A stretch of DNA of 64,000 nucleotides from Vreelandella sulfidaeris (GCA_007182875.1 AP019514.1:2852001-2916000); one strand, 5' to 3'; counted from the stretch's first letter, positions 41,799 to 52,220 are shown. A program made the numbers and translations. Notes: generated by a model not told the origin, from the sequence alone.

Positions 41799-41835
41799 CC
41801 ATGACAATCATGGCAATTAAAGCATTCCAATGCTT
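41799..41835. promoter_or_regulatory. two adjacent palindromes upstream of the TAXI binding protein
   Basis: CCATGACAATCATGG (41799-41813, 6-bp arms) and AAGCATTCCAATGCTT (41820-41835, 7-bp arms) lie side by side just before the ribosome-binding GAGG of the gene at 41848. They could be operators or leader hairpins. Confidence 0.45.
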
Positions 41836-41847
41836 GAGGTAATAATA

Positions 41848-42834
41848 ATGAAATCTTTTGCTCGAAAAACACGTCTACTTATCCCTGCTTCCATCCTGGC
41901 ATTCGGTACGCTCACCAGCGCGGTCACACAGGCGCAAGAAGATGCTTTAAATATTGGCGCTGTTCCCACTGGCACTGGTTGGTTCTTCGGTATCTCCGAA
42001 GGCGCGCGCGTTATCAGTGCCAATACACCTTACGAACTTACCGTACGTGAAACGGGCGGCACCCGTGAAAATGCTATCCGTTTAGGACGTAACGAACTGG
42101 ACCTTGCCTTCACTGAAGCCCTGGTAGGCTATGAGCAGTACAACGGTATAGGCCGTTTTGAAGACACGCCTAACGAAAACGTACGTTTGGTGTACTGGAT
42201 TGCGCCTTCCACGATGCACTGGGCAGTTCGCCAAGACGCTGAGATCAGCAACTTTGAAGACCTTGCTGGTGAACGCTTTAATCCCAGCAGCATTGGTGGT
42301 GGCGGCGAGTACATCACCGAACTCGTTTTTGATATTCTGGGTGTTGAGCCTGACTTTCAGCGTATGCGCATCGATGATGCGGCAGAGGGCGTGATTGACG
42401 GTCGCTTAGTCGGCTTCAGCTATAACGGCATTCCGCCTATTCCTGCGTTCACGGAAGTTCACTCGTCTCGCCCTCTTCAGCTACTGTCCCTTTCAGAAGA
42501 GCAGCTTGAAACTGTCACTGCAGAGCTTCCCTTCTTATCACCCTCCGTTATCCCTGCGGACACTTACCGTGGCATGGATGAGGCGACGTCCCTGGGCATC
42601 TATATGGGCGTTTCAGCCAATAACTCTCTCGATGACGATATTGTGTATGACATCACCAAAGCCTATTGGGAAAATCATGACCAAGTATCGGCGTCCTTTG
42701 CCCCAGCCAAGGGCATGACCCCGCAAGACGTCATCGATAACGCCACCTTCCCGATTCACGCTGGTGCGTTGCGCTATTACCAAGAGTTGGGCCTGGAGAT
42801 ACCTAAAGACGTCATTCCTCCCGAAGCTCGCTAA
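41848..42834 (+). CDS. TAXI-family TRAP transporter solute-binding protein
   Basis: Periplasmic ligand-binding component. The signal peptide ends at TQAQ (about residue 30); the mature part begins ALNIGAVPTGTGWFFGISEGARVI and has FEDLAGERFNPSSIGGGGEYITELVFDILG, both TAXI hallmarks. Intact, 328 residues. The start at 41848 has GAGG 8-9 nt upstream; an upstream in-frame ATG at 41830 would put this SD inside the gene. It is separated from the permease by a strong hairpin. The ligand is probably a carboxylate or amino acid. Confidence 0.9.
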   Translation: MKSFARKTRLLIPASILAFGTLTSAVTQAQEDALNIGAVPTGTGWFFGISEGARVISANTPYELTVRETGGTRENAIRLGRNELDLAFTEALVGYEQYNGIGRFEDTPNENVRLVYWIAPSTMHWAVRQDAEISNFEDLAGERFNPSSIGGGGEYITELVFDILGVEPDFQRMRIDDAAEGVIDGRLVGFSYNGIPPIPAFTEVHSSRPLQLLSLSEEQLETVTAELPFLSPSVIPADTYRGMDEATSLGIYMGVSANNSLDDDIVYDITKAYWENHDQVSASFAPAKGMTPQDVIDNATFPIHAGALRYYQELGLEIPKDVIPPEAR

Positions 42835-42843
42835 TACCTGCTT

Positions 42844-42875
42844 ACGTCCGCAGACGCTTGTTCGTCTGCGGACGT
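42844..42875 (+). terminator. 13-bp hairpin between binding protein and permease genes
   Basis: ACGTCCGCAGACG (42844-42856) pairs perfectly with CGTCTGCGGACGT (42863-42875). Only TTT follows, so it may act as a partial terminator or as a 3' stabiliser of the binding-protein mRNA within the operon. Confidence 0.65.
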
Positions 42876-42956
42876 TTGAATGCTTCCCTCTTTAACACCT
42901 CTTTTTGACGCGCCTGTCATCACTGCTTCACAGCAAAATGGCGTGGGAGCTATCCG

Positions 42957-44905
42957 ATGGATACCCTTGAAAGTAGTAAAGTTGTTGAAAAATATTCGGA
43001 AGACTCGGGCAAGCGTCAGCTAACGGGTTTCTGGTTTTAGTGATGCGGCTAATCGCGGTGGCGATGGCAGTCTTCCACCTTTACGCTGCCGTTACTGGGG
43101 CAGTGAATACCCAAAACGCCATTCATCTCCTCTTCGCACTGCCGTTAATTTTCTTGGGCTACTCCTGTCGCGCAAGAGATAACCAGCGACTACCCTGGTT
43201 TGATGCCATTCCCGTAGTACTCGCGATCGCAGTGAGTGGCTATTACATCATGCAGTTTGATCGCATCATTTACGAACTTGGCTATCTAATGCCAACCACC
43301 TATGACTTGGTATTTGGCTTATTGGCAATTCTGCTTCTGCTTGAAGCTTGCCGTCGCGCCATTGGTCTTGCGTTTCCTATCTTGGTACTTATCGCTCTCC
43401 TATGCCTATTTCGGTAACCAGTTGCCTGGCGTTTGGGGTCATGGAGGATTTGGATGGGCAGACTTGGTAGCCACTTTCTATATGAGCCCGACAGGCATCT
43501 ACGGCAGCTTGATGCGTACCTCCTCGACGGTGATTGTCATATTCATTATGTTTGGCGCGCTGCTGGTAACCACAGGCGGTGGCGATACATTCATGCGCTT
43601 GTCTAACTCTGTGACGGGCGGTATGGCCGGCGGTCCTGCTAAAGCAGCCACCTTATGTAGCGCCCTGTTTGGCAGTATCAGTGGCAGTACTGCTGCCAAC
43701 GTAGCCACTACGGGCGTGTTCACCATTCCCTTGATGAAAAAAGCGGCTATAGCCCGCGCTTTGCGGCAGCGACAGAAGCCTCTGCTTCAACAGGCGGACA
43801 AATTTTGCCGCCCATTATGGGCGCCGCCGCGTTTGTCATGGCCGACGTTATTTCCGTAAGCTACCTGGAGATCATTGGTGCCGCCCTTATTCCCGCGCTG
43901 CTCTTCTATCTCGCTATCTGGATGAGCGTTCACTTTGAGGCGAAGCGTCTGGGGCTAAACCCAATACCTAAAGATCAGCGCCCGACGCTGCGCGAGGGCC
44001 TGTTCAATATCGAAACGCTACTGCTACCGATTATCGTCCTGATAACGATGCTGGTGCTGCGTTACACTCCGACTACCGCCGCAGTAGCCGCTTACTTCAC
44101 CGCGCTATTGATCTATCTCTTCTCTTGGCGCAGCCCAGGAAGCTTTACGGATCGTTTGAAGTCGATTCCTGCTGCTTTAGAAGCAGGCGCTATGACCGCA
44201 GCTATGATCGCCGTCATCATCGGCAGTGTGGCGATTATTGCCTCGGTGATTAGCCTTACTGGTTTAGGCTTGAAAGTCTCATCTGTCATTCTAGTCGTCA
44301 GCGGCGGCGATGTATTGGTTACCCTACTGCTGGCAATGGTCGTCGCGATCATTCTAGGCATGGGTCTGCCGACAGTAGCGGCCTATATGCTGGCAGCGTC
44401 TGTGGTGGCCGCGGCGTTCATTGAGGCTGGCTTGCCTAGCCTTTCTGCGCATCTGTTTATTCTCTACTTTGCAATTCTTTCAGGGGTAACACCGCCCGTT
44501 GCATTAGCGGCTTATATCGGTGGTGCCATTGCTGGTTCCCACTGGTTCAAAACCGCACTCACAGCGACGAAAATTTCCCTTGGCGGCTTCTTGATTCCCT
44601 TTATGTTCATCTACCACCCTCCGCTGCTAGGCAATGGCACAGCGCTTGAAATTACCCTCGCCGTGGCCTCTGGCGTGGTAGGCATCGTGGCGCTGGCGGC
44701 CTCCACGATCGGTTTCTTCTTACGCCCTTGCAGTTGGCTTGAACGGGGCTTACTACTTCTGGCGGCTCTAATGTTGATTAACGGCCAGGTAATAACCGAT
44801 GTAGTGGGCATTGCGGTTATCGCAGGACTGTTTGCATGGCAATATCGCTTGAACATTACTGATAAAACAAGCGCACCGCTGCCGAGCAAGGAGCCACTTC
44901 AATGA
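42957..44905 (+). CDS. TRAP transporter fused permease (4TM/12TM, TAXI type)
   Basis: Inner-membrane ion-gradient-driven importer, DctQ and DctM parts fused. From ATG 42957 (MDTLESSKVVEKYSEDSGK) the reading runs through a small-subunit region (LIAVAMAVFHLYAAVTG, LEACRRAIGLAFPILVLIALL) and a large-subunit region with LFGSISGSTAANVATTGVFTIPLMKKA, STGGQILPPIMGAAAFVMAD, and MVVAIILGMGLPTVAAYMLAA. Frame breaks near 43035, 43400 and 43760. About 649 residues. The stop overlaps the next ATG (ATGA). Confidence 0.9.
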
Positions 44906-45844
44906 AGATTGCCATTCCCGATGATTATCAAGACTGTGTGCGCAGCTTAGACGCCTTCAACCAGCTAGAAGGCCACGATGTAACGATCTATCACGACACC
45001 CTGACCGATTTGAACGCGCTCAGTGCGTTTTCAGGACGCCGAGGCGTTAGTGCTGATTCGGGAACGCACCCCGATCACCGCCGAGCTGTTGGCGCGCTTA
45101 CCCAACCTGAAAGTCATTAGCCAAACGGGAGGCGGCGCAGCGCACGTGGATATGGAGGCTTGTCGCCGCCACGGCGTTACCGTCATGGCGGGCACTGGCT
45201 CGCCCTACGCGGCGGCAGAATTAACCTGGGGTTGGTCCTGGCCGCCATGCGTCATATACCGGCAGAGGTTGAGAACCTGAAAGCGGGCCGTTGGCAACGC
45301 ACCTTAGGCACGGGACTTAAAGGCCGCACGCTAGGTATTTTTGGCTACGGAAAAATCGGCAGCTTAGTGGCACGCTATGGTCAAGCATTTGAAATGAACG
45401 TTCTGGTGTGGGGCGGGAAGGTACCCGCCAACGAGCAGCGCAGGCAGGACTAGAAGTGGCCGAGAGCCAAACAGACTTTTTCCAGCGGGCGGATGTGCTC
45501 AGCCTGCATCTTCGTTTAAACGACGATACCCGCGGTATCGTCAGCGCTGAATCCCTCGCCCAGATGAAGCCAACATCTCTGCTGGTAAACACCAGCCGTT
45601 CTCAGTTAGTGGCCCCTGGGGCGCTTGAACAAGCACTCAAGGCCGGTAGGCCTGGCCAAGCGGCGGTTGATGTTTTTGATGCAGAACCTGTGTTAGAAAA
45701 CTCACTGCTGGCACTGCCCAATCTACTCGCCACACCGCACCTGGGTTATGTGGAAAAGATAGCTACGAGCTCTACTTTGGCGATGCGTTTAGCAATCTGC
45801 TGGCCTATATCGATGGTCAGCCGGTGACCAATTTAGCCCGTTAA
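44902..45844 (+). CDS. D-2-hydroxyacid dehydrogenase (frameshifted)
   Basis: NAD(P)-dependent reductase/dehydrogenase of the D-isomer 2-hydroxyacid family: [33 protein letters not shown], dinucleotide loop [28 protein letters not shown] with the catalytic Arg region, and TPHLGYVE with the catalytic His. Frame breaks near 45030, 45225, 45420 and 45765; about 314 residues. It overlaps the permease gene by 4 nt, so the imported substrate is probably a 2-keto or 2-hydroxy acid, or is converted to one. Confidence 0.85.
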
Positions 45845-45941
45845 AAACAGGCGTTACTGCTTGGGTTAAGGACTTAACGACCACCGCCTCTGTGCCAATT
45901 GTGCTAGCCTTGTAGGTTCACGAGTCACACAGGGGCCATGA

Positions 45942-46357
45942 ATGCTCACCATTTCTAGCAACGTTACGTTGGCTGACTGGGAGATTGATATCAGCCAGAT
46001 TCGCGCCCAAGGTGCGGGCGGCCAGAACGTCAACAAAGTCGCCTCAGCAGTCCACCTGCGCTTCGATATTCTGAGCTCTACGCTGCCCTCGCATTATAAA
46101 GAGCGCTTAATGGCGCTCTCTGATCAGCGCATCAGTAAAGAGGGCGTTGTGATTATCAAAGCCCAAAGCCATCGCAAGCTTGAACTCAATAAAGAAGATG
46201 CACTAGAGCGTTTAAAAGAGCTCATTCAAAGTGCCACCAGACAGCAAAGGTACGCCGCCCCACCAAGCCCACCAAGGGCTCACAGCGTCGTCGCGTCGAT
46301 CACAAAACACGTAAAGGCAAAATTAAATCACTTCGCGGCAAGGTGTCGGCCTCTTGA
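45942..46357 (+). CDS. arfB: alternative ribosome-rescue factor ArfB (YaeJ)
   Basis: Codon-independent peptidyl-tRNA hydrolase for stalled ribosomes. GGQ motif in IRAQGAGGQNVNKVASAVHLRFDI (about residues 20-43), then a basic tail read after a frame break near 46248 as KVRRPTKPTKGSQRRRVDHKTRKGKIKSLRGKVSAS, which fits the mRNA-channel-binding C-terminus. About 138 residues. The TGA shares a base with the next ATG (TGATG). Confidence 0.92.
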
Positions 46358-46557
46358 TGACTACACGTTCTGAACCGCTCACTAAGCGCCCTCTCTCGCC
46401 CTGCGTGCAAATATGCCAAATTGAGCCCTCCACCTCTGTCTGCCATGGCTGTGGCCGAACGCTGGATGAAATCGCCGGCTGGGGAAGTATGACCGAGGCC
46501 GAAAAGGCCCCGGTATGGGAACGCCTGGAAAGCGAAGGCTATGCCTCCAACGACTAG
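46357..46557 (+). CDS. DUF1289 family protein
   Basis: Intact 66 residues. The Cys-rich core SPCVQICQIEPSTSVCHGCGRTLDEIAGWGSMTEAEK is diagnostic; the four cysteines may bind metal. It starts at the ATG overlapping the arfB stop, so the two are translationally coupled. Its stop overlaps that of the convergent racemase-like gene within CTAG (46554-46557). Confidence 0.88.
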   Translation: MTTRSEPLTKRPLSPCVQICQIEPSTSVCHGCGRTLDEIAGWGSMTEAEKAPVWERLESEGYASND

Positions 46558-47618
46558 AGCGCTGATGGCAATGGCGCAGGCTGATGACGGTCACTCAAGA
46601 TATGATGTAGCTCACCGCAAGCCACCATCGGATCATCGCAGTTGATCACAATATCCGAGTGCGCCAGCACGTAACTGCGGCCGGTAATGGTGTTTTCCAC
46701 TACTTGATAAGCGCCCTCTTGATGGGTGCCGATAAAAGTGCCGATAAACCCCGTCTCACGTAGTGAAACTGTCTCTAGCTTATCGCCTAACTTCAATCGC
46801 CCTTCGTAGTTCATCAATGCTAGGCGTGCCGAAGTACCAGTACCCGTAGTGCTGCGGCAAATGACGCCGGGGTGAACATACGTGGTTGAGCGTGAGCGTA
46901 TATAACCTTCCGTCACCTGCTCTTCAGGCCCCATAAAATGCAGAAACGGCAGTGGCCCTACGTCGCCCAGGGTGTAGTGAGAGAAGCCTCGCTGCGCTTT
47001 AATCGCTTCGACTATTTTATAGGCACATTCTGATAGTGCGCGCTCCTCATCACGCGTCAGCTTAAAGCCTAGCTCAGTGGCATCGACTAACGCATAAAAA
47101 CCGCCGCTGTAGGCGATGGAGTAAGTGACATCACCAATTCCCGGTACTTGAATCGTATCTCGGTAGGTATCGATATAGCTGGGCAAGCCACCACAGGTGA
47201 CTGACTCCACCACGCCGTTATGTACCTTGGCTTCGATCTGTACTAAACCTGCGGGCGCTTCCAGCTTGAAGCGCTGAATGCCTTCTTGCTTGGGCACAAT
47301 ACCGCTTTCCAGTACCGCCGTTGCGGTACATAGCGTGTTGGAGCCTGAGTAGATGGGGTACCCCATCACTTCCATAATGATATAGCCCGCGACCGCTTCC
47401 GGGTGGCTGGGAGGTACCAATAAATCCACCGACATTTCCGGAATGCCATAGGGCTCTTCCAGCAGCAAGCGACGCAAACCGTCGGCATCATCGCGCAAGT
47501 ACTCCATCTGTTCGCGCACGGTGGCACCCGGCAGAATATCAATGCCGCCCGTGACAATACGGCTAACATCGCCACCGGCGTGCGTGTCCATTAATTGGAT
47601 AGTATGAACATTATGCAC
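46554..47618 (-). CDS. proline racemase family enzyme with atypical active site
   Basis: Two-lobed proline-racemase fold: MDTHAGGDVSRIVTGG near the N-terminus, GYPIYSGSNTLCTATAVLESG where the first catalytic Cys usually stands (Ser here), and GVICRSTTGTGTSARLAL where the second usually is (Thr here). Family members racemise proline, epimerise 4-hydroxyproline or dehydrate trans-3-hydroxyproline. Ser/Thr makes a two-base racemase unlikely; a dehydratase or other lyase is more plausible. The preferred start is GTG 47618 with GGAG 8 nt upstream, sharing one base with the preceding gene's stop (TAGTG). Intact, about 354 residues. Confidence 0.86.
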   Translation of the reverse strand: MHNVHTIQLMDTHAGGDVSRIVTGGIDILPGATVREQMEYLRDDADGLRRLLLEEPYGIPEMSVDLLVPPSHPEAVAGYIIMEVMGYPIYSGSNTLCTATAVLESGIVPKQEGIQRFKLEAPAGLVQIEAKVHNGVVESVTCGGLPSYIDTYRDTIQVPGIGDVTYSIAYSGGFYALVDATELGFKLTRDEERALSECAYKIVEAIKAQRGFSHYTLGDVGPLPFLHFMGPEEQVTEGYIRSRSTTYVHPGVICRSTTGTGTSARLALMNYEGRLKLGDKLETVSLRETGFIGTFIGTHQEGAYQVVENTITGRSYVLAHSDIVINCDDPMVACGELHHILSDRHQPAPLPSAL

Positions 47619-48801
47619 TAGCGGCGCTCCTGAGCGGCAGAGGAATTTTCGAGGGCGAACGGAGCACCGTGAGATGCCCACTGGGCATCGGGAACAAGCA
47701 CGATTTTTCCCAGGTAATTGCTGTCCCGGTTAACAAAATAGCGCTCAGCAGCATGTAAGTCGGAGAGTTTAAACGCCGCATGAAGCACGGGTTTTAATTC
47801 GCCGCTGCGAATCCAAGCCACAAGCTGTTCGGCCTCTTCCCGCGTACCATGAGAAACGCCAAATATCTGCACTTGATACAGATAAATACGCGTCCACATA
47901 ATTTCGCTGAGATTGCCACCGCTAGCGCCAGCAATGGAAAGGCGCGGGTAACTTTTCGTCCCTGCATATCGACAATCATGGTATCGATAAACAGGTTGGT
48001 CATTTCTCCGCCGACCAAGTCCATCACCGCATCAATCGGTTTACCGTCAGTCGTTTCCAAAACCCGCTCAACGAAAGTAGGCAAGTCGCCACGGTCAATG
48101 ACGGCTTCAGCCCCAATGCTGTTAGCGCATCGGCTTTGTCTAGCTGACTTACCGCGTAGGGAATAGCGCCCACAATGCGGCACAGCTGAATGAGCGCGGT
48201 GCCAACACCGCCACTAGCACCACTGACGAGTACGCGTTCTCCGGCACTTACCTGAGCGGCAGTCATCATGTGGTAGGCCGTTTGATACGAACACATGCCC
48301 ATCGAGGCAAGCTCCGCATCGTGCAATTCGGGATTGGGGATGTGGTAGAACTGATCAGCAGGAACAGCGATGTACTCAGCAAAACCGCCGTCAGCGCCAT
48401 GACCATAGTAATCCGGAGTAAGATTGATATCGCGACGCTCATCGGCGTAGATATTAAAATCGAGCAAGCCCCGCTGACCTATGCGCTCGGCGTCAACGCC
48501 CTCTCCACTGCCACGATACGACCCGCTACATCGGCCCCTTGAATACGCGGAAAGGTTAATGTCGGCGTGCCACCCATGGCAAAGAAGTAACCTCGCCCTT
48601 ATCCTTAGTAGGATAAAGGCCTTCACGGGCTTTTCGGTCAGTATTGTTTTTTGCCGTTGCCGTCACTTGCACCAGCACTTCGCCCGTCTTGGGCTGAGGT
48701 GTAGCGACATCCTGATGATATTCCAACTTTTCGATATCACCATGTCCTGTCAATAGCATGGCGGCCATTGTAGCCGGCACCGTGTGCTCCGTTGCGACCA
48801 T
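47618..48801 (-). CDS. MDR-family zinc-independent quinone-oxidoreductase-like protein
   Basis: Medium-chain reductase: MAAMLLTGHGDIEKLEYHQDVATPQPKTGEVLVQV, NNTDRKAREGLYP, FPRIQGADVAGRIVAVGEGV, Rossmann loop VSGASGGVGTALIQLCRIVG, and C-terminal WIRSGELKPVLHAAFKLSDLHAAERYF. No zinc ligands are apparent. Frame breaks near 48590, 48120 and 47905. About 394 residues. It is translationally coupled to the racemase-like gene downstream, so the two probably act in one pathway. Confidence 0.85.
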
Positions 48802-48950
48802 GAGCTGGCTCCTTAATTAGTGTATTAACGCTCCAATGACAATAACAAACTCATGCCGAGCCTTAAAAGCCGTATAAACGGCAATGGCGGCAACGCATGA
48901 CTGCGAGGCCGCCAAAAGAACGAAGCAGTTTAAGTAGCTCAGCCGCGTTA

Positions 48951-49529
48951 CTAGCTAAATACAGGGACGCCAATCAGCATTGCGTGCAAATAAAAGGCAA
49001 ATAAAACATACGCCACTAGCCCAATTATTACGCTTGCAATGGTTGCCGTTTTTGTCGTGCTAACGGCCGCAGGCGGCGTAAGGCGGTCGCGTTTTTGGCA
49101 GCTTTAAACGATAGGATAGCCCAGATAAGGAAAGCAGCAAAAGATAATATCGCCCAAACGTCCGTTCGCCAGTAGGTGAGCAAACGCCCAAATTTTCACG
49201 GACAATACCATCGGATGGCCAAGTTTGGCCTTAATGGCGTTATGAGGAACATACGTCGCCGCTAGCATAATAAAGGCGGGCAACATCAGCAGAGCCACTG
49301 CATGACGCATTCCCATGGGTGGATGCCAGACATAAATCGGATCAAGGCGCATCTGTCCAAATCCGTAAATAGCAATCACCAACCCAATGAAAGAGACCGC
49401 TGAATAGACTAACTTCCAGTTAGTCTCGCCTCGCTTTCTGGCAATCTGTTGTTGACGCCAATTTTCAGCAAAGATACGCACAGAGTGGCTGCCCAAAAAA
49501 ATCAGCAGCCCGATGATCATAATGGTCAT
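48951..49529 (-). CDS. NnrU family membrane protein (frameshifted)
   Basis: Multi-helix inner-membrane protein: MTIMIIGLLIFLGSHSVRIFAENWR at the start, LVYSAVSFIGLVIAIYGFGQ, the conserved WHPPMGMRHAVALLMLPAFIMLAATYVPHNAIKAKLGHPM and AFAHLLANGRLGDI. After frame breaks near 49125 and 49080 it ends TATIASVIIGLVAYVLFAFYLHAMLIGVPVF. About 192 residues. Relatives are linked to denitrification or carotenoid/haem-related membrane functions; no denitrification gene is near. Confidence 0.85.
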
Positions 49530-49684
49530 GAAAAATGCTCCCAGTGAAAACGCTAGTCGACGGCATAATGCCTTATAGTCTTGGTCGATGCAGAGGATGC
49601 CACAGACAACCACTAACCACCTATGTATGCGCCAACTTTTGCTTACTGACGAGCAGATAACTGAGATAGTTGTGCTGTTTAGGG

Positions 49685-50650
49685 TTAAAACCAATGTTTA
49701 CGTTTAAACAGCCAAATCAATACACCACCGATTCCCAACATGGCACCCAACACAAAAAGTAGCCGTATTCGTAGCGCAACTCGGGCATATTTTCGAAGTT
49801 CATGCCGTAAACGCCAGCGATAAATGTCAGCGGTACAAAGATAGCGGTAATCACTGTGAGAACGCGCATGGTGATATTTAATTGGTGGGAGGAAATAGAG
49901 ATATAGCCATCGACTAAGTCACCACAAATGTCGTAATACATCTGGGTCAACGTATAGAGACGCTCGAAACGCTCGGCCACATCGTTAATCGCGTGCAAGG
50001 TTTCGCTTTGCTCGCGAGGCAAATGCTCATAATCATAAGCCGTCAGTTCTTGCGTAATACCCTGATGGTAACTAAAGATGCGACGCATTTTAACCAGCCG
50101 AGAACGATAGGTAATAATCTTGCGCATTAGCACATCATTACCCGCTTCTAACAATTCATCCTCAAGGTCGCTTAACGCCGTTTCAAACTCGAGCAGGCTA
50201 TCAATATAAAAGCCCGCTGAAATATACATCACCCGTAGCGCTACATGCTCCGGCGAGTGGGCCAGTAGGGCTTTACCATGCTCGTTAAACAATCGCTCAA
50301 TAGAGAGTGCTTGGCCAGGATGAAGAGTGACCAGCAACCTTTCACCCACAAAAACAGACCTGTTGAGGCAGGTAGTTCAGTTCGGCATCGAATGAGGAGA
50401 TCCCGCGATAAATAATCAGCGTATGGTTTTCAAACTCTTCAATTTTAGGCGGATGACGCTCTTTATGAGCATCTTGAATCGCCATTGGATGGAACTCAAA
50501 CGCCTCTAAAATAGTACGCTCACGCTGTTGCGTTTCACCCTGCATATCAATCCAAATATGGCTCCCTGGGGTGGACTCCCACATTGCCATAAGATGCTCA
50601 TCGCCCTCGTAAGTCTTGCCTTCTGGGGTGGTTAAAATAGATCGAATCAT
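49685..50650 (-). CDS. corA: CorA-family divalent-cation transporter
   Basis: Pentameric magnesium-type channel. A cytosolic N-domain ([52 protein letters not shown]) and a long stalk helix lead to two C-terminal membrane helices, the first ending in the signature [11 protein letters not shown]. Frame breaks near 50345 and 49775; the end reads [11 protein letters not shown], with positive residues at the C-terminus as usual. About 321 residues. Confidence 0.9.
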
Positions 50651-50700
50651 GGTCGTCCTTGAATGTTTCAGGCCTTAAGCACCGCTATCAGCAGGATGGG

Positions 50701-52125
50701 CTATACGTACCTGGGCTTATCCTGTGTGCTTTGCATCATAAACGCCAAGTATTCACTGTTTTTAATCATACTCGCAAGCAATACGCTGATTAACGTCGAG
50801 GCAATTAACGCGCCTACGAAAGGCCCCAGCGTGGGAATGCTGCCCGGAAAACTCGCTGCAACGACTCCCGAGATAAAACTTCCTTGGCTTAACCACCCTG
50901 GAAGAATGGCTCCCAGCAACCCTGCAATGCCTCCTCCAATGGCCGCAATAGGCGTCATCCGTTGCCACAAGCCCAGCAGCACCGGCACTACAATGGCCGC
51001 ACACAGTAAGTCAGCAATGAGGAACAGCCGCAATACCGATAACCCTTGCAAAGCAATTACCACAACGGGAACCATCAATAAAATCGTCACCCATCGGGCA
51101 GCAACGAGTGAAACGCCCTGCTGCTCGCTGCGCGCCAAGATCAAGGAAGCAATACCGTTTTGTAACGTATCAACGCTAGAAGCCACCAACGTAACAGCGA
51201 GCACTAAGGCAGGCAGCGTCAACCAGACGGGTGCATCGATAAGCAGTGCAAAAATGGCATAGGCGGTTCGCCTAGCGGCACATCTCGCATAGCGGCCAAC
51301 ATACCCAGACCGCCAATTACCATCACGACCACCACTGTCATTGCGCCGCCTAACCATGCCCCGCGCCCCAGGCTTTGATTGTCTTGTGCAGCCCAAACGC
51401 GTTGCCAATAGCCTTGGTGAAACAAGTTCGCTGCGGTGACTGCAATCACCAGCGTTAACGCCACACTAAGCGCATCAGTGACAGGAATAGAAGGTAAAAC
51501 AGCCTCATTAGGGAAGGGGCAGGCAGTCGCCATAAGGCCATACTGCCTACCGCCAAGAGTAGTGCCAGCAATAACCAGGCCTGCCAGCGGTCAGTGGCAA
51601 GGCTGGCGCGTATGCCCTCCAACCGCTGTATAAACCAGCGTGGTAAGGGCCACTCCCATAATTACTAACGCGGGCGGCACATCGGAAAGTAATGCGGTGA
51701 TTGCCCCGATAGCCGTTAGCTCAGCGGCCAAAAACAGGCCATATAACCCACCGACACCAGCGTAACCCAGCGCCGAACGCCCGGGCCATAGCAAGCTTCA
51801 GCAAACTCTGCGATGCTGCGTCCCTCAGGCAGGGCACGGCGGATTTTAGGCCCATAAAGCCCTAAGACAATGAATGGGAGTGCGGAACCTAACGCATATC
51901 CTGACAATGCGAGCGGGCCAACAAAAGCACCAATTTCAGGGGGGAGCAAGAGTATCCATGCCCCCATGCCGGAGGCAAGAAAAGATAAACCAAGGGTAGA
52001 AGCTGTTTGCGAATTGCGCGCGGTGACATAGTCATCAAGCGGGCCATCCACCCAGCGAGCCCGCAGGCCTAAAAAGCAAAGCAGCATAGTGCCGCGCCAA
52101 GCACGGCTGATGTTAAGTAAAGCAT
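50701..52125 (-). CDS. sodium:solute symporter family protein under TPP control
   Basis: Many hydrophobic helices with SSS-family features: GPLDDYVTARNSQTASTLGLSFLASGMGAWILLLPPEIGAF, FIVLGLYGPKIRRALPEGRSIAEFAEACYG, AANLFHQGYWQRVWAAQDNQSLGRGAWLGG and LTLPALVLAVTLVASSVDTLQNGIASLI. Frame breaks near 52075, 51785, 51600, 51510 and 51265. About 475 residues. The start ATG at 52125 (MLYLTSAVLGAAL) is set by the riboswitch and its GGAGGAA. Control by thiamine pyrophosphate implies transport of thiamine or a thiamine precursor; predicted symporters of this superfamily (ThiV) have been described in that role. Confidence 0.85.
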
Positions 52126-52220
52126 GTCGCGCTTCCTCCGCCGGTACGAACCGGATCAGGTTCCAGGGTCTGCGCAATACGCATTCTCAGCCCTTGCTAA
52201 CAGGGCTCCCCCTGGCGACA
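52125..52220 (-). promoter_or_regulatory. TPP riboswitch (THI element)
   Basis: On the minus strand the aptamer shows GGGGGAGCC, GGCTGAGA, GACCC, GAACCTGATCCGGTT and the closing CGGCGGAGGAAGC, all in the canonical order of the thi-box. The outermost stem pairs TGTCGC (52220-52215) with GCGACA (52130-52125); the final A is the A of the start codon, and the SD GGAGGAA (52139-52133) lies in the aptamer's 3' strand. This fits direct translational repression by TPP with no separate expression platform. A perfect TATAAT lies just upstream at 52242-52237. Confidence 0.93.

Noticed and set aside
50663..51262. 199-codon open frame on plus
   Set aside because: Antisense to the symporter, whose reading is supported by family motifs and by the riboswitch.
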